From: Anaerolineales bacterium
GTDB taxonomy: Bacteria; Chloroflexota; Anaerolineae; B4-G1; DUEL01
DNA length: 7,091 nucleotides
NCBI GenBank assembly: GCA_015662065.1
Contig: DQUX01000304.1
Location: 1 to 7,091, forward strand
Direction: 5' to 3'
Shown: one piece after another, positions 1 through 6,327 of the stretch
Layout of the letters: each line of letters begins with the position of its first letter
Numbering within the stretch: the first letter of the stretch is position 1
The notes under the pieces: model-generated
Databases searched by the model: none
The model's input: only the letters and a program-made list of their open reading frames with translations
What the model was told of the DNA's origin: nothing
Program-made: the position numbers and the translations under genes

Positions 1-796
1 CCACCCGCTCCTCCTCGGCCAGTCGGAGCGCCGTCGCCAACCCCACCGCCCCGGCCACGTTCACCGTGCCGGGCCGATGGCCCCGCTCGTGTCCTCCGCC
101 GGTGAGGGCCGGCACCGGGTCCACCCCCCGACGGATGTAGAGGAGGCCCACCCCCTTGGGACCGTAGAACTTATGGGCGGAAAGGGCCAGTAGGTCCACT
201 CCCATCTCGTCTGGCTCCAGCGGGAGCCGGCCGGCGGCCTGCACCGCGTCGGTGTGGAAGATCACGCCCCGCTCCCGGCAGACCCTCCCGATCCGGACCA
301 CCGGTTGCACCGTGCCGACCTCGTTGTTGGCGGTCATCACGCTGACCAGCACCGTGTCGGGCCGGATGGCGCGGCGGATGTCATCGGGGTCCACCTGGCC
401 GTGGCCGTCCACAGGGACCCACGTGACCTCGAAGCCGAAGAGGTCCCGCAGTTGCTCCACCGTGTGACCGACGGCGTGGTGCTCGACGGGGGTGGTGACA
501 ATGTGGTTCCCGCGCTCCGCCAGCCGGGCGGCCCAGGCCACACCGCGCAGGGCCAAGTTGTCCGCCTCGGTCCCGGAGCCGGTGAAGACGATCTCCGAGG
601 GCCGGCAGCCCAGGACGGCGGCCGCGGCGCCCCGCGCCCCCTCCAGTGCTGCGGCCGCCGCCTGTCCCCAGGCGTGGACGGAGGACGAGTTGCCGAACGT
701 ATCGGTCCAGTAGGGAGCCATCGCCTCCACCACGCGGGGGTCCACCGGCGTCGTCGCGGAGTGATCCAGGTAGATAGAGCGTCCTGTCGAGTTCAT
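1..796 (-). CDS. nifS: Cysteine desulfurase, NifS/IscS type (class V aminotransferase fold), 3' end cut by window
   Basis: A PLP enzyme that removes sulfur from L-cysteine, giving alanine and a protein-bound persulfide for Fe-S cluster, thiamine or tRNA thiolation pathways; cytoplasmic. The visible 265 residues begin MNSTGRSIYLDHSATTPVDP, the usual N-terminus of group I desulfurases. Further landmarks are GSGTEADN (73-80, PLP phosphate region), EHHAV (105-109, ring-stacking His106), TANNEVGT (155-162), HTDAVQ (181-186, with Asp183 contacting the pyridine nitrogen), and SAHKFYGPKG (206-215), where Lys209 forms the Schiff base. The ERGHRPGTVN stretch (237-246) replaces the commoner RRxGTEN. Family members are about 380-400 aa, so roughly a third, including the persulfide-carrying Cys loop, lies outside the window. 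The ATG at 796 is fixed by a GGAGGAGG site 5 nt upstream. NifS and IscS cannot be separated without the C-terminus and neighbours; the symbol is a family label. Confidence 0.95.
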   Translation of the reverse strand, partial: MNSTGRSIYLDHSATTPVDPRVVEAMAPYWTDTFGNSSSVHAWGQAAAAALEGARGAAAAVLGCRPSEIVFTGSGTEADNLALRGVAWAARLAERGNHIVTTPVEHHAVGHTVEQLRDLFGFEVTWVPVDGHGQVDPDDIRRAIRPDTVLVSVMTANNEVGTVQPVVRIGRVCRERGVIFHTDAVQAAGRLPLEPDEMGVDLLALSAHKFYGPKGVGLLYIRRGVDPVPALTGGGHERGHRPGTVNVAGAVGLATALRLAEEERV

Positions 797-801
797 AGCC
801 G

Positions 802-809
802 CCTCCTCC
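802..809 (-). promoter_or_regulatory. Strong ribosome binding site of the cysteine desulfurase
   Basis: On the minus strand the bases read GGAGGAGG, 5 nt before the ATG at 796. This sets the start codon. It also fills most of the very short predicted leader (about 15 nt). Confidence 0.8.
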
Positions 810-817
810 GGCAGGAT

Positions 818-846
818 ATTGTAGCACGCAGGGAGGGGCACGTCAA
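818..846 (-). promoter_or_regulatory. Sigma-70-type promoter of the cysteine desulfurase gene
   Basis: Minus strand: -35 TTGACG (846-841), 17-nt spacer, -10 TACAAT (823-818) preceded by TGC, which is an extended -10. Transcription should start near 811. No inverted repeat typical of an IscR-like operator is evident, so nothing in the sequence shows how it is regulated. Confidence 0.8.
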
Positions 847-935
847 CAGAGCACGTTCCCAGGTCTTCGCCGTTTGCACCCAGTGTCCGCCGCCCTCGTC
901 GTGAACCCGCGCCTCGATCCCCTCCCCGCCCCCAC

Positions 936-964
936 TTGCCAGTCCCCCCGTTCTACGGTACACT
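936..964 (+). promoter_or_regulatory. Sigma-70-type promoter of the radical SAM gene
   Basis: TTGCCA (936-941), exactly 17 nt, then TACACT (959-964). The predicted start is near 971, leaving about 4 nt before the ATG at 975. The TTG that would open the longest reading frame (936) is the -35 box itself, and no Shine-Dalgarno site precedes either candidate start. This supports ATG 975 and a leaderless or nearly leaderless message. Confidence 0.6.
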
Positions 965-974
965 TACCGCCGCT

Positions 975-2714
975 ATGTCCACACCAGACCTGACCTTCCT
1001 GCACGCCCCTAGCGTCTACGACTTTCGCCGACGGGCCACCCTCTGGGGGCCTATCTCAGACGTGGTCCCCTCCGAGCCTATATACGATATGTATCCTATC
1101 GGCTTCGCCGCCCTCAGCGATTACCTGGAGCGACACGGCTTCCGCGCCCGCATCGTCAACCTGGCCGTCCGTATGCTCCGCTCCGATTCCTTCGACGTCG
1201 AGCGGTTCATCGGACGGCTCCGCTCCCTCGCCTTCGGGATCGATCTCCATTGGCTGCCCCACGCCCAAGGAGCGCTGGAAGTCGCCCGGATCGTCCGCCA
1301 GCACCACCCCGATACACCGGTGATCTTCGGCGGCTTCTCCGCCACCTACTTCCACAAGGAGCTGATCCGCTACCCCCAGGTGGACTACGTGGTGCGGGGG
1401 GACTCCACCGAGGAGCCCCTCCGCCAACTGATGGCCTGCCTGAGGGATGGCCGGGAGCCGGTGGACGTGCCCAACCTCACCTGGAAGGACGCCAGCGGCA
1501 GGGTCCACATCAACCCCCAGAGCTACCTGCCGGCAGACCTGGCCCACGTCCGGCCGGGGTTCCGGCAGATGGTGCGGGCCGTCATCCGAGATCGGGACCT
1601 CCTCTCCTACGCTCCCTTCGAGCGCTGGCTGAACTATCCGATCATGGCCACGCTAACAGTGCGGGGGTGCAAGCAGAACTGTGCCGTCTGCGGTGGGTGC
1701 GCCAAGGGGCATGAGCGGATGTCTGGCCGAACCCGCCCCGCCTTCCGCAGCCCGGAGGACCTGGCCGCCGACGTGCGGGAGGCCCGCCGCATCAGCCGTG
1801 GCCCGATCTTCATCCTGGGGGAGCTCCGACTGGCCGGGATAGACTACGCCCGCCGCTTCCTCCAGGCCGTCCAGGGAGTCCCCGGCCCATTCATGATCGA
1901 GTTCTTCTGGCCCGTCCCCCGCGATTACGCCGAGGAGCTGGCGGCGGCCCTGCCGGATTTCATCGTCGAGTTCTCCCCCGACTCCCACGACCCCGCCGTC
2001 CGCAAGGCGCTGGGCAAGCACTACTCGAACGAAGGGATCGAGGAGACGGTCCGCAACTGCCTGGCGGTCGGCGCCCGCCGGTTCGACCTCTTCTTTATGA
2101 TCGGCCTGCCTCGGCAGACCCCCGCCTCCGCCCTGGAGACGGCAACGTTCTGCGAGCACCTGTTGCAGGCCGTGGACGGCGACCCCCGGCTGACCCCCTT
2201 CACCGCCCCCTTGGCCCCCTTCCTGGACCCGGCCAGCCCCGCCTTCGAGGAGCCGGACCGGTTCGGTTACCGGCTCCATTACCGCACGTTGGAGGAGCAC
2301 CGGCGGGCGCTCCTGGCTCCCACCTGGAAGCACATCCTTTCCTACGAGACCCAATGGATGGACCGGGATACCCTGGCCGCCACCACCTACGAGGCGGGAC
2401 GCCGCCTCAACCGGCTCAAGGCCCGCTATGGCATCATCTCCCTGGAGAAGGCGGCGGAGACGGAGGAGCGGATCGAGCGGGCGATCTCGCTGATGGACCA
2501 CATTGACCGACTGCTCGCCACCCGCCCTCCCGAGGAGATAGAGCGGGAGATGATGGCCCTCAAGGACCAGATCGACCGGGCCAACACCTCCACCGTCTGC
2601 GACAAGCGGGAGTTGGATGTCCCCGTGGGCCGGGTCCCCTTCAACGCAGGGGAGTTGGCGAGGCTGGGAGCAAGCGAGGTGTGGAGGATGATCTGGAGCA
2701 AGGACGGACGTTAG
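975..2714 (+). CDS. B12-binding-domain radical SAM protein, function unknown
   Basis: A 579-aa protein with the layout of cobalamin-binding radical SAM enzymes. The N-terminal part (about 1-150) looks like a Rossmann-type B12 domain: a conserved-looking start (LTFLHAPSVYDFRRR), IDLHW..HAQG (89-99), and VIFGGFSATYF (116-126), followed by YVVRGDSTEEPL. The radical SAM cluster motif is C232-x3-C236-x2-C239 in RGCKQNCAVCGG; these cysteines would hold a 4Fe-4S cluster that cleaves S-adenosylmethionine. Later landmarks are VEFSPDSHDPAVRK and FFMIGLPRQTP, usual barrel strands. The tail (about 490-545) is charged and helical. The canonical DxHxxG cobalamin motif is not clear, so B12 may bind base-on or not at all. 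The protein may belong to the Ta0216-like family (TIGR04190), recalled from memory and not tested. The substrate is unknown; a methylation or lipid/cofactor modification role is only a guess. The longer TTG start at 936 is rejected. The last codons lie within a repeat copy. Confidence 0.85.
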   Translation: MSTPDLTFLHAPSVYDFRRRATLWGPISDVVPSEPIYDMYPIGFAALSDYLERHGFRARIVNLAVRMLRSDSFDVERFIGRLRSLAFGIDLHWLPHAQGALEVARIVRQHHPDTPVIFGGFSATYFHKELIRYPQVDYVVRGDSTEEPLRQLMACLRDGREPVDVPNLTWKDASGRVHINPQSYLPADLAHVRPGFRQMVRAVIRDRDLLSYAPFERWLNYPIMATLTVRGCKQNCAVCGGCAKGHERMSGRTRPAFRSPEDLAADVREARRISRGPIFILGELRLAGIDYARRFLQAVQGVPGPFMIEFFWPVPRDYAEELAAALPDFIVEFSPDSHDPAVRKALGKHYSNEGIEETVRNCLAVGARRFDLFFMIGLPRQTPASALETATFCEHLLQAVDGDPRLTPFTAPLAPFLDPASPAFEEPDRFGYRLHYRTLEEHRRALLAPTWKHILSYETQWMDRDTLAATTYEAGRRLNRLKARYGIISLEKAAETEERIERAISLMDHIDRLLATRPPEEIEREMMALKDQIDRANTSTVCDKRELDVPVGRVPFNAGELARLGASEVWRMIWSKDGR

Positions 2715-2787
2715 GACCTCATCCCCACCCCCGGCCCCTTCGGGGCCACCCCCTCTCCCTTTGGGAGAGGGCAAGGGGAGGGGGTGA
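2691..2787. repeat. GC-rich palindromic dispersed-type repeat, copy 1 (overlaps end of radical SAM gene)
   Basis: Begins with ATCTGGAGCAAGGA (2691-2704), inside the last codons of the radical SAM gene, and continues through CCTCATCCCCACCC (2717-2730). Within it are a 6-bp hairpin GGCCCC-TTC-GGGGCC (2733-2747) and a 9-bp hairpin CCCTCTCCC-TTT-GGGAGAGGG (2751-2771). The closing arm is GGAGGGGGTGAG (2776-2787). It carries 21 bp, including the first hairpin, that copy 2 lacks. There is no T-run, so it is not a classical terminator. Repeats of this general look (CCTCACCCC...GGGGTGAGG) are common in GC-rich environmental bacteria. Confidence 0.85.
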
Positions 2788-2802
2788 GAAGATGCGGCAG
2801 AA

Positions 2803-2880
2803 ATCTGGAGCAAGGATGAACAGCAGAACCTCACCCCCACCCCCTCTCCCTTTGGGAGAGGGCAAGGAGAGGGGGTGAGG
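2803..2880. repeat. GC-rich palindromic repeat, copy 2 (just upstream of the GH31 gene)
   Basis: The same unit, offset 112 bp from copy 1: ATCTGGAGCAAGGA (2803-2816), CCTCACCCCCACC (2829-2841), and a perfect 9-bp hairpin CCCTCTCCC-TTT-GGGAGAGGG (2842-2862). The closing arm is GGAGAGGGGGTGAGG (2866-2880), which can also pair with the 5' arm, so two mutually exclusive folds are possible. It ends 3 nt before the GH31 Shine-Dalgarno site. The repeat pair accounts for nearly all of the 181 bp between the two genes, and no promoter is visible in it. Confidence 0.85.
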
Positions 2881-2883
2881 TAG

Positions 2884-2889
2884 AAGGAG
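2884..2889 (+). promoter_or_regulatory. Ribosome binding site of the GH31 gene
   Basis: AAGGAG, 6 nt before the ATG at 2896. It fixes the start and so includes an unusual Arg/Leu/Pro-rich N-terminal stretch in the protein. It lies immediately after repeat copy 2, so repeat folding could affect its access. Confidence 0.7.
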
Positions 2890-2895
2890 CCCCCA

Positions 2896-5388
2896 ATGCC
2901 CAACCCACTCTCCCTCCTCCTCCGCGGCATCCGCGAGGTAGGACTGCGCCCCACCTGGGGCGGTGCCGCCCACGCCCTGCGCACCCGCTGGGCGGAGGCG
3001 AAGTTCGCCGACCCGGAGCGCCCCCTGCGGAGGCTCCCCCTCCTGCGGGCCTTCCTGCGCCGCCTGCCGACCCTGCCGGGGACCTTCCCCCCCGCCGGGC
3101 CGGTCGTCCGCACCCCCGGCCCTCTCCTCTCCCGCACCCAGGAGGGCCAAAGCCTCACCCTCACCTTCGCCCACGCCACCCTCATCCTCACCCCCCTCCC
3201 CCCAGACCGCATCCGCGTCCACGTCCAACCAGCAACGAGCAACCAGCAACCAGCAACCAGCAACCAGCCCGCAGAAGTGCGCACCGACCGCCTCTCCTGC
3301 TCCGTCTCTTCCGACGGGCGGCTGACCTTCCGCACCCCCCAGGGGGAGGTCATCGCGGAGGAGGCCACCCCCGTGGGCTGGACCGAGGAGGGCCGCGTCG
3401 TCTGCCGGTACCGTATCCCCGCCGACGCCCACTTCTACGGCCTCGGTCAGCGAGCGGCGGGGCTGGACCTGCGGGGGGGCTCCTACGTCAACTGGAACAC
3501 CGACCCCCGCATCTACGACCCCGGCGACGATCCCCTCAACCTCTGCGTCCCCTTCCTCTTGGCCCTCTACGACGGCGGGCGGCAGGGGTACGGGCTGCTG
3601 CTGGAAAACACCGCCCGCAGCCGGTTCGACCTGGGCGCGACGAGGCCGGACGTCCTCACCATCGAAGTGGAGGACGAAACGCTGGCGTACACCCTCTTCT
3701 ACGGCCCCTCCCTCGTCGCCATCCTGGAGCGGTACACCGAGCAGACCGGCCGCACCCCCCTCTTCCCCCTCTGGGCGATGGGCTACCACCAGAGTCGCTG
3801 GTCCTACTACCCCGAGGAGCGGGTCCGCCGCCTGGCGCGGGACTTCCGGGAGGTCCACAACGTCCCCTGCGACGCGATCCACCTGGACATCCACTACATG
3901 AACGGCTACCGCTGCTTCACCTGGGATCCCGACCGGTTCCCCGACCCCGCCCGGTTGATCGGTGACCTCCACGAGCAGGGATTCAAAGTGGTCACCATCA
4001 TCGACCCCGGCATCAAGGCGGACCGGCGGTACGGGGTCTTTCAGGAGGGACTGAAGCGGGATATGTTCTGCCGCTACCCCGACGGCAAACCCTTCATCGG
4101 CCCGGTCTGGCCCGGCAACTGCGGTTTCCCCGATTTCACCTACCCCCGCGTGCGGGAGTGGTGGGGGGAACTGCACCGAGGGCTGGTGGAGGCCGGGGTG
4201 GACGGCATCTGGGATGATATGAACGAGCCCTCCCTCTTCGGCGAGGACGGGGCCACCATCCCCAACCCGGTCCGCCATCGGATGGAAGGGTACGGGGGCG
4301 ACCATCGGCAGGCCCACAACCTATACGGCCTCTCGATGGCCCGCGCCACCGCCGAGGGGCTGAGCCGCCTCCGGCCGGACCGCCGGCCCTTTGTCCTCAC
4401 CCGGTCCGGCTGGGCGGGGGTGCAGCGGTACGCCGCCCACTGGACCGGCGACAATCGCTCCACGTGGGATTCGCTCCGGCTCACCCTGCCGATGGTCCTG
4501 GGGCTGGGCCTCTCCGGCGTGGCCTTCACCGGCGCCGACGTGGGCGGCTTCGCCGGCTTCGCCTCCGGCGAGCTCTTCACCCGCTGGCTCCAGATGGGGG
4601 TCTTCCTCCCTTTCCTCCGCGCCCACACTATCTTCGACAGCCCCGATCAGGAGCCCTGGTCGTGGGGAGAGCCCTACCTGAGCATCAACCGGGAGACCAT
4701 CCGGCTGCGCTACCGGCTCCTCCCCTACCTCTACACTGCCCTCTGGCAGTGCGCCCAGACCGGCGTCCCCATCGCCCGTCCTCTCTTCCTGGCCTTCCAG
4801 GACGACCCCGCCACCCACGACCTGGAGGATGAGTTCCTCTGCGGCGACCATCTCCTGGTGGCCCCGGTACTGGAGGAAGGGGCGAGGGAGCGAGCCGTCT
4901 ACCTGCCCGCCGGCGCCTGGTATGATTTCTGGACCGACGTCCGGTATGAGGGACCGGCCTGGATCGAGGTGGAAGCGCCGCTTTCGTGCACCCCCCTCTT
5001 CGTTCGGGCCGGATCGGTGCTGCCTTTGGGACCGGCGGTGGACTACGTAGGCCAGCGGGCAGCTCCCCCCCCCACCCTCCACGTCTACCCCGGTGGGGGA
5101 ACCGGTTGGCTCTACGAGGACGACGGGGAGAGCCAGGCCTACCGGAGGGGGGAATATCGGCTCGCCCGCTTCACCCTCTCCGCCTCCGGCACCTCCCTCC
5201 ACCTGACGCGGGAGGTCGAGGGGGCCTTCGATCCCGGCTACCGCCGCTCCGCCATCGTGGTGCACGACGTGGACCGACCGCCGCGGGTGGTGGACGGCCT
5301 GCCGGGGGTCGAGGCGACCTACGATCCGGAGCGCCGCACCTTGCGGATGACCGGCGGCTCCTTCACCGCGCTCACGCTGAGCTGGTAA
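2896..5388 (+). CDS. Glycoside hydrolase family 31, probable alpha-glucosidase
   Basis: An 830-aa retaining glycosidase, probably releasing glucose from the non-reducing ends of alpha-glucosides. There is no signal peptide, so it is probably cytoplasmic. Residues 1-70 are an Arg/Leu/Pro-rich extension. An N-terminal beta-sandwich follows (about 75-275, with FYGLGQ 180-185 and YVNWNTDPRIY), then the catalytic barrel (about 284-620) and C-terminal beta domains with the LYEDDGE motif (739-745). The nucleophile is Asp441 in WDDMNEPS (439-446) and the acid/base is Asp519 in HWTGDN (515-520). Arg503, His577 (FLRAHT) and Asp331 (LDIHYMNGYR) match substrate-binding residues of human GAA; LDIHYM resembles archaeal MalA more than alpha-xylosidases. 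Residues about 111-124 are encoded by a heptamer tandem repeat. It is 181 bp downstream of the radical SAM gene and may share its transcript. Substrate specificity within GH31 (maltose, sulfoquinovoside, other glucosides) is not settled by sequence alone. Confidence 0.93.
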   Translation: MPNPLSLLLRGIREVGLRPTWGGAAHALRTRWAEAKFADPERPLRRLPLLRAFLRRLPTLPGTFPPAGPVVRTPGPLLSRTQEGQSLTLTFAHATLILTPLPPDRIRVHVQPATSNQQPATSNQPAEVRTDRLSCSVSSDGRLTFRTPQGEVIAEEATPVGWTEEGRVVCRYRIPADAHFYGLGQRAAGLDLRGGSYVNWNTDPRIYDPGDDPLNLCVPFLLALYDGGRQGYGLLLENTARSRFDLGATRPDVLTIEVEDETLAYTLFYGPSLVAILERYTEQTGRTPLFPLWAMGYHQSRWSYYPEERVRRLARDFREVHNVPCDAIHLDIHYMNGYRCFTWDPDRFPDPARLIGDLHEQGFKVVTIIDPGIKADRRYGVFQEGLKRDMFCRYPDGKPFIGPVWPGNCGFPDFTYPRVREWWGELHRGLVEAGVDGIWDDMNEPSLFGEDGATIPNPVRHRMEGYGGDHRQAHNLYGLSMARATAEGLSRLRPDRRPFVLTRSGWAGVQRYAAHWTGDNRSTWDSLRLTLPMVLGLGLSGVAFTGADVGGFAGFASGELFTRWLQMGVFLPFLRAHTIFDSPDQEPWSWGEPYLSINRETIRLRYRLLPYLYTALWQCAQTGVPIARPLFLAFQDDPATHDLEDEFLCGDHLLVAPVLEEGARERAVYLPAGAWYDFWTDVRYEGPAWIEVEAPLSCTPLFVRAGSVLPLGPAVDYVGQRAAPPPTLHVYPGGGTGWLYEDDGESQAYRRGEYRLARFTLSASGTSLHLTREVEGAFDPGYRRSAIVVHDVDRPPRVVDGLPGVEATYDPERRTLRMTGGSFTALTLSW
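3227..3268 (+). repeat. Heptanucleotide tandem repeat (AACCAGC x6) inside the GH31 coding region
   Basis: Six adjacent 7-bp units, AACCAGC; the second differs by one base (AACGAGC). The total of 42 bp equals 14 codons and is read as ATSNQQ-type peptide in the N-terminal sandwich domain. Because 7 is not a multiple of 3, gain or loss of one or two units would shift the frame, while three units would not. Confidence 0.95.
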
Positions 5389-5397
5389 GCGACGAAG

Positions 5398-5468
5398 GCG
5401 ATCGCATTCTCTAGGTTGGCGCGCCAAAGCGTTGGGGCGCAGACGCGTCCGCGAATAGGGATTCGCGG
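5398..5468. repeat. Cluster of short perfect palindromes after the GH31 gene
   Basis: Four self-complementary elements in 71 bp: GCGATCGC (5398-5405), TTGGCGCGCCAA (5416-5427), ACGCGT (5443-5448), and an 8-bp stem CCGCGAAT-AGGG-ATTCGCGG (5449-5468). The last could act as a transcription terminator or mRNA-end stabiliser for the GH31 transcript, though no T-run follows. The rest of the 177-bp gap holds only the next gene's promoter. Confidence 0.6.
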
Positions 5469-5514
5469 GCTCCTCTCCGGAAATATGCAATTGCCCTATC
5501 CAGGGGGATCCAAA

Positions 5515-5543
5515 TTGACGCTTCGCTTCGTCTGTGTTATACT
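5515..5543 (+). promoter_or_regulatory. Near-consensus sigma-70-type promoter of the HNH gene
   Basis: TTGACG (5515-5520), 17-nt spacer, TATACT (5538-5543); predicted start near 5550. This is the best-matching -35/-10 pair in the window and implies that the HNH gene is transcribed independently of the GH31 gene. Confidence 0.85.
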
Positions 5544-5565
5544 GCGAGGTCAGAAGGGGGCGATG

Positions 5566-6069
5566 ATGAACAGACCAGTCCTCGTCCTCAACGGCAACTA
5601 TGAGCCGCTCAACGTCTGCACGACGAAGCGGGCTATGGGGTTGTTGCTCTCCGGCAAGGCCACGGTGCTGGAGAATGGGCGGGGTTTCATCCGCACCGTC
5701 TCCACCGCCTACGAGCGCCCCTCCGTCATCCGCCTGGTCTACGTGATCCACCGGCCCCGCCCCCGGGTCCGGTTGAGCAAGCGGGAGATCCTGCGGCGGG
5801 ACGAGTACCGATGCCAGTACTGCGGCCGCCAGACCAGCAACCTGACGGTAGACCACATCGTCCCGCGCTATCGGGGCGGGCAGCACTGCTGGGAGAACCT
5901 CGTCGCCGCATGCCCCCAGTGCAACCGGCGCAAGGGGGGGCGCACGCTGGAGGAGGCCCGGATGCGGCTGCTGCGGGAGCCCTTCGAGCCACGGCCCACC
6001 GCCCGCTACCTCTTCGGCAACTACCTGTGGGAGAACGAGGAGTGGGTCAAGTACGTGGACGGCTGGTAG
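5566..6069 (+). CDS. HNH endonuclease family protein
   Basis: A 167-aa protein with a C-terminal HNH (beta-beta-alpha metal) nuclease domain. Two zinc-binding pairs are visible, C83-x2-C86 (CQYCG) and C116-x2-C119 (CPQCN). The metal/catalytic core is Asp96-His97 (VDHIVPRYRGG), Asn111 (ENLV) and Asn120 with Lys123. The N-terminal VLVLNGNYEPLNVCTTKRAMGLLLSGKA is the hallmark of a widespread stand-alone family in Chloroflexota, cyanobacteria and others. Its role is unknown; DNA cleavage is inferred from the fold. There is no methyltransferase, phage or intein context, so a restriction or mobile role is not supported here. Two adjacent ATGs (5563, 5566) are possible; AAGGGGG (5554-5560) is 5 nt from the second, which I chose. 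The frame stays open upstream to a TTG at 5416, but that extension spans the promoter. Confidence 0.9.
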   Translation: MNRPVLVLNGNYEPLNVCTTKRAMGLLLSGKATVLENGRGFIRTVSTAYERPSVIRLVYVIHRPRPRVRLSKREILRRDEYRCQYCGRQTSNLTVDHIVPRYRGGQHCWENLVAACPQCNRRKGGRTLEEARMRLLREPFEPRPTARYLFGNYLWENEEWVKYVDGW

Positions 6070-6087
6070 AGACAAAAGCCTGTAGGA

Positions 6088-6118
6088 AAAGGGCGGCCCT
6101 GACCAGGAGCCGCCCTTT
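6088..6118. terminator. Hairpin terminator after the HNH gene, probably bidirectional
   Basis: A perfect 10-bp stem AAAGGGCGGC (6088-6097) / GCCGCCCTTT (6109-6118) with an 11-nt loop, 18 nt after the HNH stop codon. The plus-strand exit is TTTCTCT; the minus-strand exit has four T's. It would suit a boundary between convergent genes, matching the minus-strand relic next to it. Confidence 0.75.
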
Positions 6119-6146
6119 CTCTCCACCCTACACCCGCTCGTGGGGG

Positions 6147-6325
6147 ACGGGCCGTCTCGGTGAGCAGGTCGGTCACCGTCAGGCCGATCAGCCGGCGGAT
6201 CGGCCGGTGGCGGATCAGATCGGTGAGTCGTACTCTGTCTTATGCTTGACGATCCCCTCCCGCACCTCCCAGGTCAGATTGAGACCCCGGAAATCGGGGA
6301 AACGGCACTCCAGGAACTCCCCGCC
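6147..6325 (-). pseudogene. Relic of a dGTPase-type dNTP triphosphohydrolase gene (internally deleted, frameshifted)
   Basis: Two peptides of one family appear in order on the minus strand, in different frames. The first (6310-6227) reads LECRFPDF, then GLNLTWEVREGIVKHKTEYD, a hallmark segment of HD-domain deoxyguanosinetriphosphate triphosphohydrolases; its frame stops at 6217-6215. The second (6218-6147, shifted frame) reads IRRLIGLTVTDLLTETAR, resembling the C-terminal part of the same proteins. Intact enzymes are about 330-450 aa and hydrolyse dNTPs to deoxynucleoside and triphosphate. Here about 60 residues remain: the N-terminal half with the HD metal motif is absent and roughly a hundred residues between the pieces are missing. 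The ancestral gene would have converged on the HNH gene, with the hairpin at 6088-6118 between them. Family identity rests on recalled motifs; I am confident of the first segment and less so of the second. Confidence 0.75.
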
Positions 6326-6327
6326 AG

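Noticed and set aside
254..904. 216-codon plus-strand open frame opposite the cysteine desulfurase
   Set aside because: It is the antisense shadow of a gene with clear NifS motifs; the predicted peptide is low-complexity Arg/Gly/Pro/Val with no ribosome binding site.
2717..2880. Possible two-repeat CRISPR array
   Set aside because: The copies differ in length by 21 bp, there are no regular unique spacers, there is no cas gene, and internal palindromes with triloops fit a dispersed palindromic repeat better.
3880..3930. Possible loss of GH31 function from LDIHYMN replacing LDIDYMD
   Set aside because: The residue matching human GAA Asp404 (Asp331) is kept, and archaeal MalA also has LDIHYM as I recall it, so this is normal family variation.
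5398..5405. GCGATCGC, the cyanobacterial HIP1 octamer
   Set aside because: I saw it only once in 7 kb; HIP1 genomes carry it about every kilobase, and other features do not suggest a cyanobacterium.
5416..5565. N-terminal extension of the HNH protein from TTG 5416
   Set aside because: The extension would be translated through the palindrome cluster and the TTGACG/TATACT promoter; the family's usual start is at the ATG pair 5563/5566, behind a ribosome binding site.
1653..6126. Very long minus-strand open frames (over 500 codons each) across the radical SAM, GH31 and HNH genes
   Set aside because: In GC-rich genes with G/C at third positions the antisense frames are often open by chance. The peptides are Gly/Val/Glu-rich repeats without motifs, and the plus strand has full-length enzymes with catalytic residues.
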